Assembly: GCF_937926365.1 (NCBI RefSeq)
Contig: NZ_CALAOH010000238.1
Span: 1 to 18,491 of the forward strand
Source of the DNA: an uncultured Azohydromonas sp.
GTDB lineage: Bacteria > Pseudomonadota > Gammaproteobacteria > Burkholderiales > Burkholderiaceae_C
DNA length: 18,491 bases
Direction of reading: 5' to 3'
The notes beneath the pieces are model-generated. The model was not told where the DNA came from, did not search any database, and saw only the letters and a program-made list of their open reading frames with translations. How positions within the stretch are numbered: position 1 is the stretch's first letter; each line of letters starts with the position of its first letter. The position numbers and the translations under genes are program-made. This document shows, one piece after another, positions 1 to 8,240 of the stretch.

Positions 1-142
1 GCGCGGTGCCGAGGCGTTGGCGCCAGCCCTCATCCCCGCGCGGCGGCGGCGCGGGCCGGGACGGACGGCGGGACGCCACGCCGCGCGACGGCGCGTGGCG
101 CTGCAGGGCGGCCCTGGGAGGCTTGGGGGCGGACGGTTTCAC
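1..142 (-). CDS. N-terminal fragment of an unidentified protein, cut by the window edge
   Basis: A GTG start at 142 overlaps the TGA of the upstream lipoprotein gene (GTGA, 142-139), which suggests translational coupling. The frame stays open to the window edge, giving about 47 residues. Almost every codon ends in G or C, as in the real genes of this window. The peptide begins MKPSAPKPPRA, is rich in Pro, Arg and Ala, and reaches a more ordinary stretch (DEGWRQRLG) at the edge. I do not recognise it. The same frame also continues from the middle part of the upstream gene, so it could instead be a C-terminal extension of that gene, but the drop in third-position GC between about 190 and 142 argues against that. 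Confidence 0.35.
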   Translation of the reverse strand, partial: MKPSAPKPPRAALQRHAPSRGVASRRPSRPAPPPRGDEGWRQRLGTA

Positions 143-945
143 GGCTTGTCCTTGGATTCGATGGGCAGTTCGAGCATGGCTTCGACCAGGCCGGGCCGGG
201 CCGGGCCGGGCGGCAGCGGCCGGGCGCGAGGCGGCGTCCTCGTAGGAGAAGCGCGGCGGCGCGGAGGCCAGCGGCATGTCGGAGAGATCCAGCAGCAGCT
301 CCTCGGCGGTGAGGCCCTGCAGCGCCGCCGTCACGGCCTCGCCGCGGCCCTGGGCGCGGGCGATGCCTTCCAGCGCGGCCAGCCGCTCCGGGTCCAGCAG
401 CAGGGCGTTCTCCGCCAGGTCCTTCTCCATCAGCTTCTGGTGCAGCGTGAAGGCCGCCACCGGGTCCTCGCCCAGCCGCTTCATGCGCTCCCAGGCCCAG
501 CCATCGGCGCGGTCGAACACGGTGGAGGCGATCCAGGCCACGCCGCTGAGCGAGCCACGGTTGGCGGCGGAACGTTCCATGGCGGCCATGGCCTGCGCCC
601 GCGTGACGCGCTGCGCGGCGTTGCCGAGCTCCGAGCGCAGCTTGGCGCTGGCCTGCTGGATGAGCTGCTTGACGGCCTCGCCACCGAGATCGGCAGCTCC
701 CACTGCTGGTCGCACACGGGGTCGCGCAACTCGGCGCTGCGTGCGATGGCCGGCCGCACCACCTGCTCGGCATGGCCGTAGTGGCGCAGCCGCGCCAGCA
801 ACTCCTCGTTGACCGGGCGGCCGTCATCGACCGTGTACTTCACCGTGCCGCAGGCGGTCAGCCACAGCAGCGGCAGCCACCCGGCCAAGCGCGGCAGGCG
901 TCGCAACGCCACGAGAAAACGGGCCAGGGGAGGGCGTGCGGACAT
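139..945 (-). pseudogene. Predicted lipoprotein gene with two compensating frameshifts
   Basis: The ATG at 945 opens a signal peptide with basic residues, a hydrophobic stretch and the lipobox LTAC (Cys32), so an exported, lipid-anchored protein is predicted. The frame from 945 gives plausible protein as far as about 690 (ending ...DQQWELP), then turns into a Ser-rich shadow. Plausible sequence resumes in another frame (GGEAVKQLIQQASAKL... to ...FSYEDAASRP at about 230). After the CCGGG tract at 191-210 it returns to the first frame, ending LVEAMLELPIESKDKP and TGA at 139-141. Third-position GC changes frame at the same two places. Stitched together, the product is about 268 residues and mostly helical-looking. 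I recognise no family. The breaks may be sequencing errors, true mutations or slippage. A GTG at 990 is a less likely upstream start. Confidence 0.6.
191..210. repeat. Pentanucleotide tandem repeat, CCGGG x4
   Basis: Four perfect, head-to-tail copies of CCGGG lie inside the 3' part of the broken lipoprotein gene. A change of one unit shifts the reading frame because five is not a multiple of three. On the minus strand, adding one unit (five copies) or removing two would join the middle frame to the terminal LVEAMLELPIES frame. Confidence 0.85.
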
Positions 946-1010
946 GGCGGGACATCCGGGTTCCGGGCAGGCGCGGGGGCCCAGGTTCACCGGCGAAATG
1001 AAACAAAGAA

Positions 1011-1029
1011 ATTTGCTGAGAAAGCAAAT
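1011..1029. repeat. Short inverted repeat in the lipoprotein-rpe divergent region
   Basis: ATTTGCT (1011-1017) and AGCAAAT (1023-1029) are perfect 7-base inverted copies with a 5-base spacer. They lie in an AT-rich island of the 173-base gap between the divergent lipoprotein gene and rpe. It could be an operator or a small hairpin; nothing in the sequence identifies the binder. Confidence 0.4.
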
Positions 1030-1077
1030 GTTAAGTCTTGTCTCCTTGCGCGGGCCGGACGTCCGAGGGGCGCAACC

Positions 1078-1083
1078 TAGAAT
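1078..1083 (+). promoter_or_regulatory. Possible -10 element upstream of rpe
   Basis: TAGAAT at 1078-1083 is a good -10 hexamer match about 35 bases upstream of the rpe ATG. The bases 17 upstream of it (1055-1060) do not resemble a -35 box, so the call is weak. Confidence 0.3.
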
Positions 1084-1118
1084 TTCTGCCCGCTTTTCAC
1101 CTTTCTTCGCCCGCCGTC

Positions 1119-1799
1119 ATGACCACCTACCGCATCGCCCCTTCCATCCTCTCCGCCGACTTCGCACGCCTGGGCGAGGAGGTGCGCAACGTGATTGCCG
1201 CCGGCGCCGACTGGATCCACTTCGACGTGATGGACAACCACTACGTGCCGAACCTGACCTTCGGGCCGATGGTGTGCCAGGCGTTGCGCCCGCACGCGGT
1301 CACGCCCGAAGGGCAGCGCGTGCCCATCGACGTGCACCTGATGGTGCAGCCCGTGGACGCGCTGGCGCAGGCCTTCGCGCGCTCGGGCGCCGACCTCGTG
1401 AGCTTCCACCCCGACGCCAGCACGCACGTGGACCGCACGCTGCAGCTGATCAAGGCCGAGGGCTGCCAGGCCGGCCTGGTGTTCAACCCGGCCAGCCCCA
1501 TCGACGTGCTGGAGTGGGTCATCGACAAGGTGGACCTGGTGCTGGTGATGAGCGTGAACCCCGGCTTCGGCGGCCAGAGCTTCATCGACAGCGCGCTGCG
1601 CAAGGTGGAGCGGCTGCGCAAGATCATCGACGCCAGCGGGCGCGACATCCGGCTGGAGGTGGACGGCGGCATCAAGGTGGACAACATCCGCCGCGTGGCC
1701 GATGCCGGCGCCGACACCTTCGTGGCCGGCAGCGCCATCTTCGGCCAGCCCGACTACAAGGGCGTCATCGACGCCATGCGCGAACAGCTGGCCCGTTGA
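1119..1799 (+). CDS. rpe: Ribulose-phosphate 3-epimerase
   Basis: A 226-residue cytosolic TIM-barrel enzyme that interconverts D-ribulose 5-phosphate and D-xylulose 5-phosphate in the pentose phosphate pathway (and in the Calvin cycle where present). Visible family motifs are IAPSILSADF (residues 6-15), HFDVMDNHYVPNLTFGP (34-50), DVHLMV (71-76), NPGFGGQSF (147-155) and VDGGI (181-185). His34, Asp36, His73 and Asp182 fit the metal-binding and acid-base set of the family. The length is normal. I chose the ATG at 1119 because MTTYRIAPSILSADF is the usual N-terminus; the frame is open further upstream to 1038. No clear Shine-Dalgarno precedes the start (the upstream bases are pyrimidine-rich). 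rpe usually sits next to gph in related bacteria; here gph lies 8 kb downstream. Confidence 0.97.
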   Translation: MTTYRIAPSILSADFARLGEEVRNVIAAGADWIHFDVMDNHYVPNLTFGPMVCQALRPHAVTPEGQRVPIDVHLMVQPVDALAQAFARSGADLVSFHPDASTHVDRTLQLIKAEGCQAGLVFNPASPIDVLEWVIDKVDLVLVMSVNPGFGGQSFIDSALRKVERLRKIIDASGRDIRLEVDGGIKVDNIRRVADAGADTFVAGSAIFGQPDYKGVIDAMREQLAR

Positions 1800-1811
1800 T
1801 CTTGCAACCGA

Positions 1812-1836
1812 AGCGGCGTTCGGGGCCGGCGCCGCT
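1812..1836 (+). terminator. Possible weak terminator after rpe
   Basis: AGCGGCG (1812-1818) and CGCCGCT (1830-1836) form a 7-base-pair GC stem starting 13 bases after the rpe stop. The following bases are GCAAATTT, so the U-tract is poor. Confidence 0.3.
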
Positions 1837-1848
1837 GCAAATTTCCGC

Positions 1849-1878
1849 TTGACGCGCGTCACGCACCGGGCCCACACT
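1849..1878 (+). promoter_or_regulatory. Candidate promoter of the thi operon
   Basis: TTGACG (1849-1854) is a near-perfect -35 box. CACACT (1873-1878), 18 bases further on, is a weak -10 box. Transcription would then start near 1885, exactly where the TPP aptamer begins, which is the main reason to favour it. Confidence 0.4.
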
Positions 1879-1883
1879 GCGCA

Positions 1884-1980
1884 GCGCTCCGGGGTGCAAG
1901 GCCTGTTGGCCTTGCTGAGATGGTGAATTCAACCAAACCCGCGAACTTGAACCGGTTAGTACCGGCGGAAGAAGAGCCCT
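1884..1980 (+). ncRNA. TPP riboswitch (THI element)
   Basis: The conserved blocks appear in order. GGGGTGC is at 1891-1897. The variable hairpin CAAGGCC/GGCCTTG (1897-1903 with 1908-1914) has a TGTT loop. CTGAGA is at 1915-1920, GAACTTGA at 1943-1950 (consensus GAACCTGA) and GGTTAGTACCGGCG at 1954-1967. A short closing stem GCTC/GAGC (1886-1889 with 1974-1977) is possible. The element precedes thiC, the usual location. Immediately 3' of the aptamer, CTCCTT (1982-1987) is perfectly complementary to the thiC Shine-Dalgarno AAGGAG (2051-2056), so control is probably translational: bound TPP would favour sequestration of the ribosome binding site. I see no hairpin with a U-tract. Confidence 0.93.
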
Positions 1981-2050
1981 CCTCCTTGTATCCCGTGGCC
2001 CCAGTGGCTTTGCGGGAGCCGGGACGACCTTCGGAGCAGCACCACTTGCG

Positions 2051-2056
2051 AAGGAG
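2051..2056 (+). promoter_or_regulatory. thiC ribosome binding site, target of the riboswitch
   Basis: AAGGAG lies 5 bases before the thiC ATG and is an exact complement of CTCCTT at 1982-1987, just downstream of the TPP aptamer. It is the likely regulated element of the expression platform. Confidence 0.65.
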
Positions 2057-2061
2057 TCCCG

Positions 2062-3927
<1,866 letters not shown>

Positions 3928-3930
3928 GCC

Positions 3931-4992
3931 ATGGCGGGCCTTTGCATCGGCATCGCCGGGGCGGGGCTGCTGGGCCGGCTGCTGGCATGGCGGCTGGCCC
4001 GGGGCGGCCATCGCGTCACGGTGTTCGATCCGGCCGCGGGGCCCGCGCCGTCCTTCGACGGCACGGGCGCGGCCGGCTTCACCGCCGCGGGCATGCTCAG
4101 CCCGCTGGCCGAGCTGGACAACGCCACGCCGGCGCTGGCCGCGCAGGGCTGGCGCGCCATCGGGCTGTGGCAGGCCGTCGCGCAGGCACTGGATGCGCCC
4201 GCACTCATGCGCCGCCGCGGCAGCCTGATGCTGGCGCACCGCGGCGACCTGGGCGCGGCGCAGCGCGTGCTGGCGCGGCTGGAGACGGCGCCGGCGGGCT
4301 TTCCCACGCCGCAGGCGCTGGCGCCCGCCGCGCTCGCCGAGCTGGAGCCCGCGCTGCAGGCGGCCAACGCCTGGCTGCTGCCCCAGGAAGGGCAGATCGA
4401 CACCGTCGCCACGCTGGAGCAGCTGCACCGCCAGGTCCGTGGCGTGGGCTGGCGCTGGGGCACCCGCGTGGCGGACGTGTCGCCGGGGCGGCTGACGCTG
4501 GAGGGCGGCGAGGCCCTGGCCTTCGACCTCGCCATCGACGTGCGCGGCGCGGGCGCGCGCCCGGCGCTGCCGGTGCGCGGCGTGCGCGGGGAAACCGTGT
4601 GGCTGCGCCTGGCCGGGCACGGCCTTACGCGGCCGGTGCGGCTGCTGCATCCGCGCCATCGCGTGTACTTGGTGCCGCGCTCGGCCGATTTGCTGATCCT
4701 GGGCGCGAGCGAGGTGGAGAGCGAGGACCGCTCGCCGGTGTCGCTCAAGAGCGCGGTGGAGCTGATGAGCGCCGCGCACAGCGTGATGCCGGCGCTGGCG
4801 GAGGCGCGCATCGAGCGGCTGGACCGCAACCTGCGCCCGGCCCTGCCCGACAACGAGCCGCGCACCGAGCTCGGCGACGGGCTGCTGCGCCTCAACGGCC
4901 TGTTCCGCCACGGCTGGCTGCTGGCGCCCGCGCTGGTGGAGGAGGCGCTGGCGCGCGCGGCGCTGGTGCCGGCGCTGGAGGCCGCGGCATGA
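3931..4992 (+). CDS. thiO: Glycine oxidase ThiO (FAD-dependent)
   Basis: A 353-residue flavoprotein of the D-amino-acid oxidase (DAO) family. In this context it should oxidise glycine to iminoglycine, the two-carbon-plus-nitrogen donor for the thiazole ring, replacing the oxygen-sensitive tyrosine lyase ThiH. The N-terminal Rossmann motif GAGLLG (residues 10-15) binds FAD, and a Gly/Ala-rich GFTAAGMLSPLAE segment follows. In the C-terminal half RVYLVPRS, NLRPALPDN and GLFRHGWLLAPALVEEAL match the substrate/FAD-binding end of ThiO proteins. The start at 3931 lies 3 bases after the thiC stop, and its last four bases (ATGA, 4989-4992) overlap the thiS start. Substrate choice rests on the operon; sequence alone would allow another DAO-type oxidase. 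Confidence 0.92.
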   Translation: MAGLCIGIAGAGLLGRLLAWRLARGGHRVTVFDPAAGPAPSFDGTGAAGFTAAGMLSPLAELDNATPALAAQGWRAIGLWQAVAQALDAPALMRRRGSLMLAHRGDLGAAQRVLARLETAPAGFPTPQALAPAALAELEPALQAANAWLLPQEGQIDTVATLEQLHRQVRGVGWRWGTRVADVSPGRLTLEGGEALAFDLAIDVRGAGARPALPVRGVRGETVWLRLAGHGLTRPVRLLHPRHRVYLVPRSADLLILGASEVESEDRSPVSLKSAVELMSAAHSVMPALAEARIERLDRNLRPALPDNEPRTELGDGLLRLNGLFRHGWLLAPALVEEALARAALVPALEAAA

Positions 4993-5204
4993 GCGAAGAG
5001 GTGCGGACCATCGAGATCCAGCTCGACGGCGTGCCCTGCCAGGTGGCGCCCTGCACCCTGGCCGAGCTGGTGCAGCGCCTGGGCCATGCCAGCGAAGGCG
5101 TGGGCACGGCGCTCAACGGCCGCTTCGTGCCGCGCGGGCAACGCGACCGGGCGCTGCAGCCCGGCGACGCGGTGCTGCTGTTCAAACCCATCGTCGGCGG
5201 CTGA
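4989..5204 (+). CDS. thiS: Sulfur carrier protein ThiS
   Basis: A 71-residue ubiquitin-fold protein that carries sulfur as a C-terminal thiocarboxylate to ThiG. It ends in the required Gly-Gly (KPIVGG). Typical internal features are IEIQLDG, TLAELVQRLG, TALNGRFVPR and LQPGDAVLLF. The start overlaps the thiO stop (ATGA), so the two are translationally coupled. The N-terminus is a few residues longer than in the shortest ThiS proteins. No thiF (adenylylating enzyme) is present in the window; activation must come from a gene elsewhere, possibly a MoeB-type enzyme. Confidence 0.95.
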   Translation: MSEEVRTIEIQLDGVPCQVAPCTLAELVQRLGHASEGVGTALNGRFVPRGQRDRALQPGDAVLLFKPIVGG

Positions 5205-5235
5205 GGGCCGTCCGACCTCTCTCCCAGGAACCGTC

Positions 5236-6063
5236 ATGCATTCCCACGACGCCACCACCGCCCCCGGCTTCGACGATCCGCTGCGCATCGCCGATGCCGT
5301 GCTGGGCAGCCGCTTCTTCCTCGGCAGCGCGGGCTATCCCTCGCCGCAGGTGCTGCACGACGCGCTGCGCGCCGCGCACACGCAGGTGGTGACGGTGGGC
5401 CTCAAGCGCACGCTGCACGCCGCCGGCGACAACGGCTTCATCCACCTGCTGCAGGAGGCCATGCGCGCCAACGGCGCGCGGCTGCTGCCCAACACCGCCG
5501 GCTGCCGCAGTGCGCGCGAGGCGGTGCAGCTCGCGCACATGGCGCGCGAGCTGTATGGCACGCCATGGGTCAAGCTGGAGGTCACGGGCGACGACCACAC
5601 GCTGCAGCCCGATCCCTTCGAGCTGCTGTCGGCCGCCACCGAGTTGGTGAGGGAAGGTTTCACCGTCTTCCCCTATTGCACCGACGACCTGGTGCTGTGC
5701 CGCCGCCTGCTGGACGCGGGCTGCGCGGTGCTGATGCCCTGGGGCTCGCCCATCGGCTCGGGGCAGGGGCTGCTGAACCCCTTCGCGCTGCGCACGCTGC
5801 GCGAGCGGCTGCCCGATGCGGTGCTGATCGTCGATGCCGGCTTGGGCGCGCCCTCGCACGCGACGCAGGCGCTGGAGCTGGGCTTCGACGCCGTGCTGCT
5901 GAACTCGGCCGTGGCGCAGGCGCGCGACCCGGTGCGCATGGCCGCCGCCTTCCGCGACGCGGTGCGCGCCGGCCGTAACGCCTGGCGCGCCGGCGTGATG
6001 GCCAAGCAGGACTTCGCCGTGCCCAGCACCCCCGTGGGCAGCGAACCGGTGCTGCTGGGATGA
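5236..6063 (+). CDS. thiG: Thiazole synthase ThiG
   Basis: A 275-residue TIM-barrel enzyme that condenses 1-deoxy-D-xylulose 5-phosphate, iminoglycine and ThiS thiocarboxylate into the thiazole phosphate. Lys113 in WVKLEVTGD is the conserved Schiff-base lysine. Other signatures are LLPNTAGCRSAREAV, MPWGSPIGSGQGLLNP, IVDAGLGAPSHA and DAVLLNSAVA. The ATG at 5236 is chosen because the protein then begins just before the conserved FDDPLRIADAVLGSRFFLG region; a weak AGGAA precedes it. The gap from thiS is 31 bases, and its stop overlaps the next gene (ATGA, 6060-6063). Confidence 0.97.
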   Translation: MHSHDATTAPGFDDPLRIADAVLGSRFFLGSAGYPSPQVLHDALRAAHTQVVTVGLKRTLHAAGDNGFIHLLQEAMRANGARLLPNTAGCRSAREAVQLAHMARELYGTPWVKLEVTGDDHTLQPDPFELLSAATELVREGFTVFPYCTDDLVLCRRLLDAGCAVLMPWGSPIGSGQGLLNPFALRTLRERLPDAVLIVDAGLGAPSHATQALELGFDAVLLNSAVAQARDPVRMAAAFRDAVRAGRNAWRAGVMAKQDFAVPSTPVGSEPVLLG

Positions 6064-7649
6064 GCGCGATGTTGCCCATCGTCTGGAGCATCGCCGGCAC
6101 CGACAGCGGCGGCGGTGCGGGTCTGTCGGCCGACCAGCGCATGGCCGACGTTTTCAATTTGCACCTGTGTCCGGTGGTGGCCGCCGTGACGGCGCAGAGC
6201 TCCACCGCCGTCACGCGCATCGAGCCGCTGGCGCCCGAGCTGATCGAGGCGCAGCTGCTGGCGCTGGAAGGCGACATGCCGCCCAGGGCGCTGAAAACCG
6301 GCCTGCTCGGCGGTGTGGCGCAAGTGGAGCTGGTGGCGCGCTGGGTGGACCGGCTGCGCGCGCGCGGCCCGCTGGCGCTGGTGGTGGACCCGGTGCTGGG
6401 CGCCAGCACCGGCGCCGGCTTCGTGGACGAGGCCACGCTGCGCGCCTACCGCGAGTTGCTGCTGCCGCGCGCCACCGTGATCACGCCCAACCGGCGCGAA
6501 GCCGTGGCGCTGCTGGGCGAGGCGCTGGCTGGCGGCAACGACGCGTCCACCGCGCCCGCGCTGGCGCGCGCGTTGCGGGCGCAACTTGGCGCGCGCAGCG
6601 TGTGCATCACCGGCGGCGACAGCGCGCAGGACGGCGAGGAGGCACTGGACTGGATCGCCACGCCGCAGGCCGAGGGCTGGCTGGCGCTGCCGCGCCAGGC
6701 CACGCCGCACACGCACGGCACGGGCTGCAGCTTCGCCACCGCGCTGGCCTGCGCGCTGGCGCTGGGCTTCGTGCCGGCCGACGCCGCGGTGCTGGCCAAG
6801 ATGGCCACGGCGCAGGCGCTGCGCCACGGCGGCGCGGCCGGGCAGGGCGCGGGACCGGTGCGCGCGCGGCCCGGCTTCGGCCTGGAGCCGGCGCTGCTGC
6901 CGCGCATGAGCTGGGGCGAGAAGCCGGAGTTCGGGCCCAGGGACGCCTCCCCCGGTGCCACGGCGGCGCATCCGCTGGACCTCTATGCCATCGTGGACAG
7001 CGCCGCGCGCGTGCGCCAGACGTTGGCGGCGGGGGTGCGCACGCTGCAGCTGCGCATCAAGACGCCGCCGCAGCCCGATGCGGCCTGGCACGCTGCGCTG
7101 GCCGAAGAGATCCGCGCCGGCATCGCGGCCTGCCGCGCGGCGGGGGCGGAGCTGTTCGTCAACGACCACTGGCGGCTGGCGCTGGAGCTGGGCGCCGAGG
7201 CCGTGCACCTGGGGCAGGAAGACCTGATGGCGCTGGGCGACGCGGGCCGCCGGGCGCTGCGGGACAGCGGGCTGAAGCTGGGCATCAGCACGCACAGCCT
7301 GTGGGAGCTGTGCCGCGCCGCGACGCTGCGCCCGCGCTACCTGGCCTGCGGCCCGGTGTGGCCCACGCTGACCAAGGCCATGCCCTGGCGTCCGCAGGGG
7401 CTGGACAACCTCGCGTGGTGGTGCGCCATGGCGCCGGCGCCGGTGGTGGCCATCGGCGGGCTGCTGGAGGCGGCGCAGTTCGAGCAGGCCGCGCGCTGCG
7501 GGGCCGATGGCCTGTGCGCCGTGCGCGTGCTGGGCGAGGAGCCGGCGCGCACGGTGCCGGCGCTGCAGTCGGCGCTCAGGCAAGGGCGCGCCGCGCCGGC
7601 GCTGCCAGTGCCGGCGCTGCCGCATCCCAGCCTCGAACGCGAGGACTGA
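6060..7649 (+). CDS. thiDE: Bifunctional HMP(-P) kinase / thiamin-phosphate synthase (ThiD-ThiE fusion)
   Basis: A 529-residue two-domain enzyme. Residues about 6-260 are ThiD (ribokinase fold), which phosphorylates HMP and HMP-P: SIAGTDSGGGAGLSADQ at 10-26, DPVLGASTG at 110-118, TPNRREA at 142-148 and HGTGCSFATA with the anion-hole Gly and Cys223. Residues about 305-510 are ThiE (TIM barrel), which joins HMP-PP to thiazole phosphate: LQLRIK at 329-334, FVNDHWRLALELGAEAVHLG at 366-385, GISTHS at 408-413, GPVWPTLTKA at 431-440 and AIGG at 464-467. An Arg/Pro/Gly-rich linker (about 261-304) joins them, and the C-terminus ends in an Ala/Pro tail. Each half is close to full size. It overlaps thiG by ATGA and ends the thi operon. 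Confidence 0.93.
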   Translation: MSAMLPIVWSIAGTDSGGGAGLSADQRMADVFNLHLCPVVAAVTAQSSTAVTRIEPLAPELIEAQLLALEGDMPPRALKTGLLGGVAQVELVARWVDRLRARGPLALVVDPVLGASTGAGFVDEATLRAYRELLLPRATVITPNRREAVALLGEALAGGNDASTAPALARALRAQLGARSVCITGGDSAQDGEEALDWIATPQAEGWLALPRQATPHTHGTGCSFATALACALALGFVPADAAVLAKMATAQALRHGGAAGQGAGPVRARPGFGLEPALLPRMSWGEKPEFGPRDASPGATAAHPLDLYAIVDSAARVRQTLAAGVRTLQLRIKTPPQPDAAWHAALAEEIRAGIAACRAAGAELFVNDHWRLALELGAEAVHLGQEDLMALGDAGRRALRDSGLKLGISTHSLWELCRAATLRPRYLACGPVWPTLTKAMPWRPQGLDNLAWWCAMAPAPVVAIGGLLEAAQFEQAARCGADGLCAVRVLGEEPARTVPALQSALRQGRAAPALPVPALPHPSLERED

Positions 7650-7654
7650 CCAGG

Positions 7655-7679
7655 CGGCCGGGTGTGCATCCCCCGGCCG
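7655..7679 (+). terminator. GC-rich hairpin after the thi operon, possible terminator
   Basis: CGGCCGGG (7655-7662) pairs with CCCGGCCG (7672-7679) across a 9-base loop, 6 bases after the thiDE stop. No U-tract follows, so it may instead protect the 3' end of the thi transcript. Confidence 0.35.
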
Positions 7680-7698
7680 TCTCCAAGCCGGCCCGGGC

Positions 7699-7748
7699 CA
7701 TCACCTGGGCACAGGGCTTGCCGGATCAGGGCTCCCAAGCTGGTGATG
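7699..7748 (+). repeat. Inverted repeat abutting the start of the first DUF2382 gene
   Basis: CATCACC (7699-7705) and GGTGATG (7742-7748) are perfect inverted copies. They can be extended inward by TGGG/CCCA (7706-7709 with 7734-7737) with a 4-base bulge. The 3' arm ends 2 bases before the ATG at 7751, where a ribosome binding site would be expected. Confidence 0.45.
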
Positions 7749-7750
7749 TG

Positions 7751-8173
7751 ATGAGCCCTCAAAACCCCGCCTCCCCCGACCCCGAGCTGCCGGTGACCTT
7801 GCCGGTGGTCAGGGAAGAGCTGCACGTGAACACGCGGACCGAGGAGGTCGGCGTGCTGCGCGTGCGGGTGCTCACCGAGGAGCACAGCGAAACGCTGGAG
7901 CACTCGCTGGAGCAGGAGAGCGTGGTGGTGGAGCGGGTGCCCGTGGGTGTGGCGGTGGCGCAGACGCGCGAGCCGTGGACCGAGGGCGAAGTGCTGGTGG
8001 TGCCGGTCTACGAAGAGGTGATTGAGCGCCGCCTGGTGCTCAAGGAGGAAATCCGCCTGCACCGCCAGCGCTTCACCACGTCGCACACCGAACAGGTGCC
8101 GCTGCGGCGGCAACGTGCGGTGGTGGAGCGGCGCCAGGCCGATGGTTCCTGGACCGAGGTCGACAACGCCTGA
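7751..8173 (+). CDS. DUF2382 (YsnF/AvaK) domain protein, small
   Basis: A 140-residue, highly charged, soluble protein without signal peptide or membrane segment. Nearly all of it (about residues 14-132) matches the pattern of DUF2382, seen in YsnF of Bacillus and AvaK of Anabaena: LPVVREELHVNTR near the start, alternating Glu/Arg/Val strands (VVVERVPVG, VPVYEEVIERRLVLKEEIRL) and the closing VPLRRQRAVVERR. The domain is linked with general stress proteins, but its biochemical role is unknown. The ATG at 7751 is favoured because it opens just before the domain; a GTG directly precedes it in frame and there is no strong Shine-Dalgarno. The frame is open far upstream through thiDE as a shadow. 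It lies 67 bases upstream of a second gene with the same domain. Confidence 0.8.
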   Translation: MSPQNPASPDPELPVTLPVVREELHVNTRTEEVGVLRVRVLTEEHSETLEHSLEQESVVVERVPVGVAVAQTREPWTEGEVLVVPVYEEVIERRLVLKEEIRLHRQRFTTSHTEQVPLRRQRAVVERRQADGSWTEVDNA

Positions 8174-8240
8174 AGGCTCGTCGCGAACCAGCTGCAACTG
8201 CCTGCGGGCTTGGCCCGCTCGCAAACCAAGGAGTCCGGAA

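Noticed and set aside
17..781. A plus-strand frame of 254 codons at the window start
   Set aside because: It is antisense to the lipoprotein gene, is low in complexity and has no ribosome binding site; the minus strand gives the plausible protein and the lipobox.
1046..1083. TTGCGC (1046-1051) as the -35 partner of TAGAAT (1078-1083) before rpe
   Set aside because: The spacing is 26 bases, too long for a sigma70 promoter.
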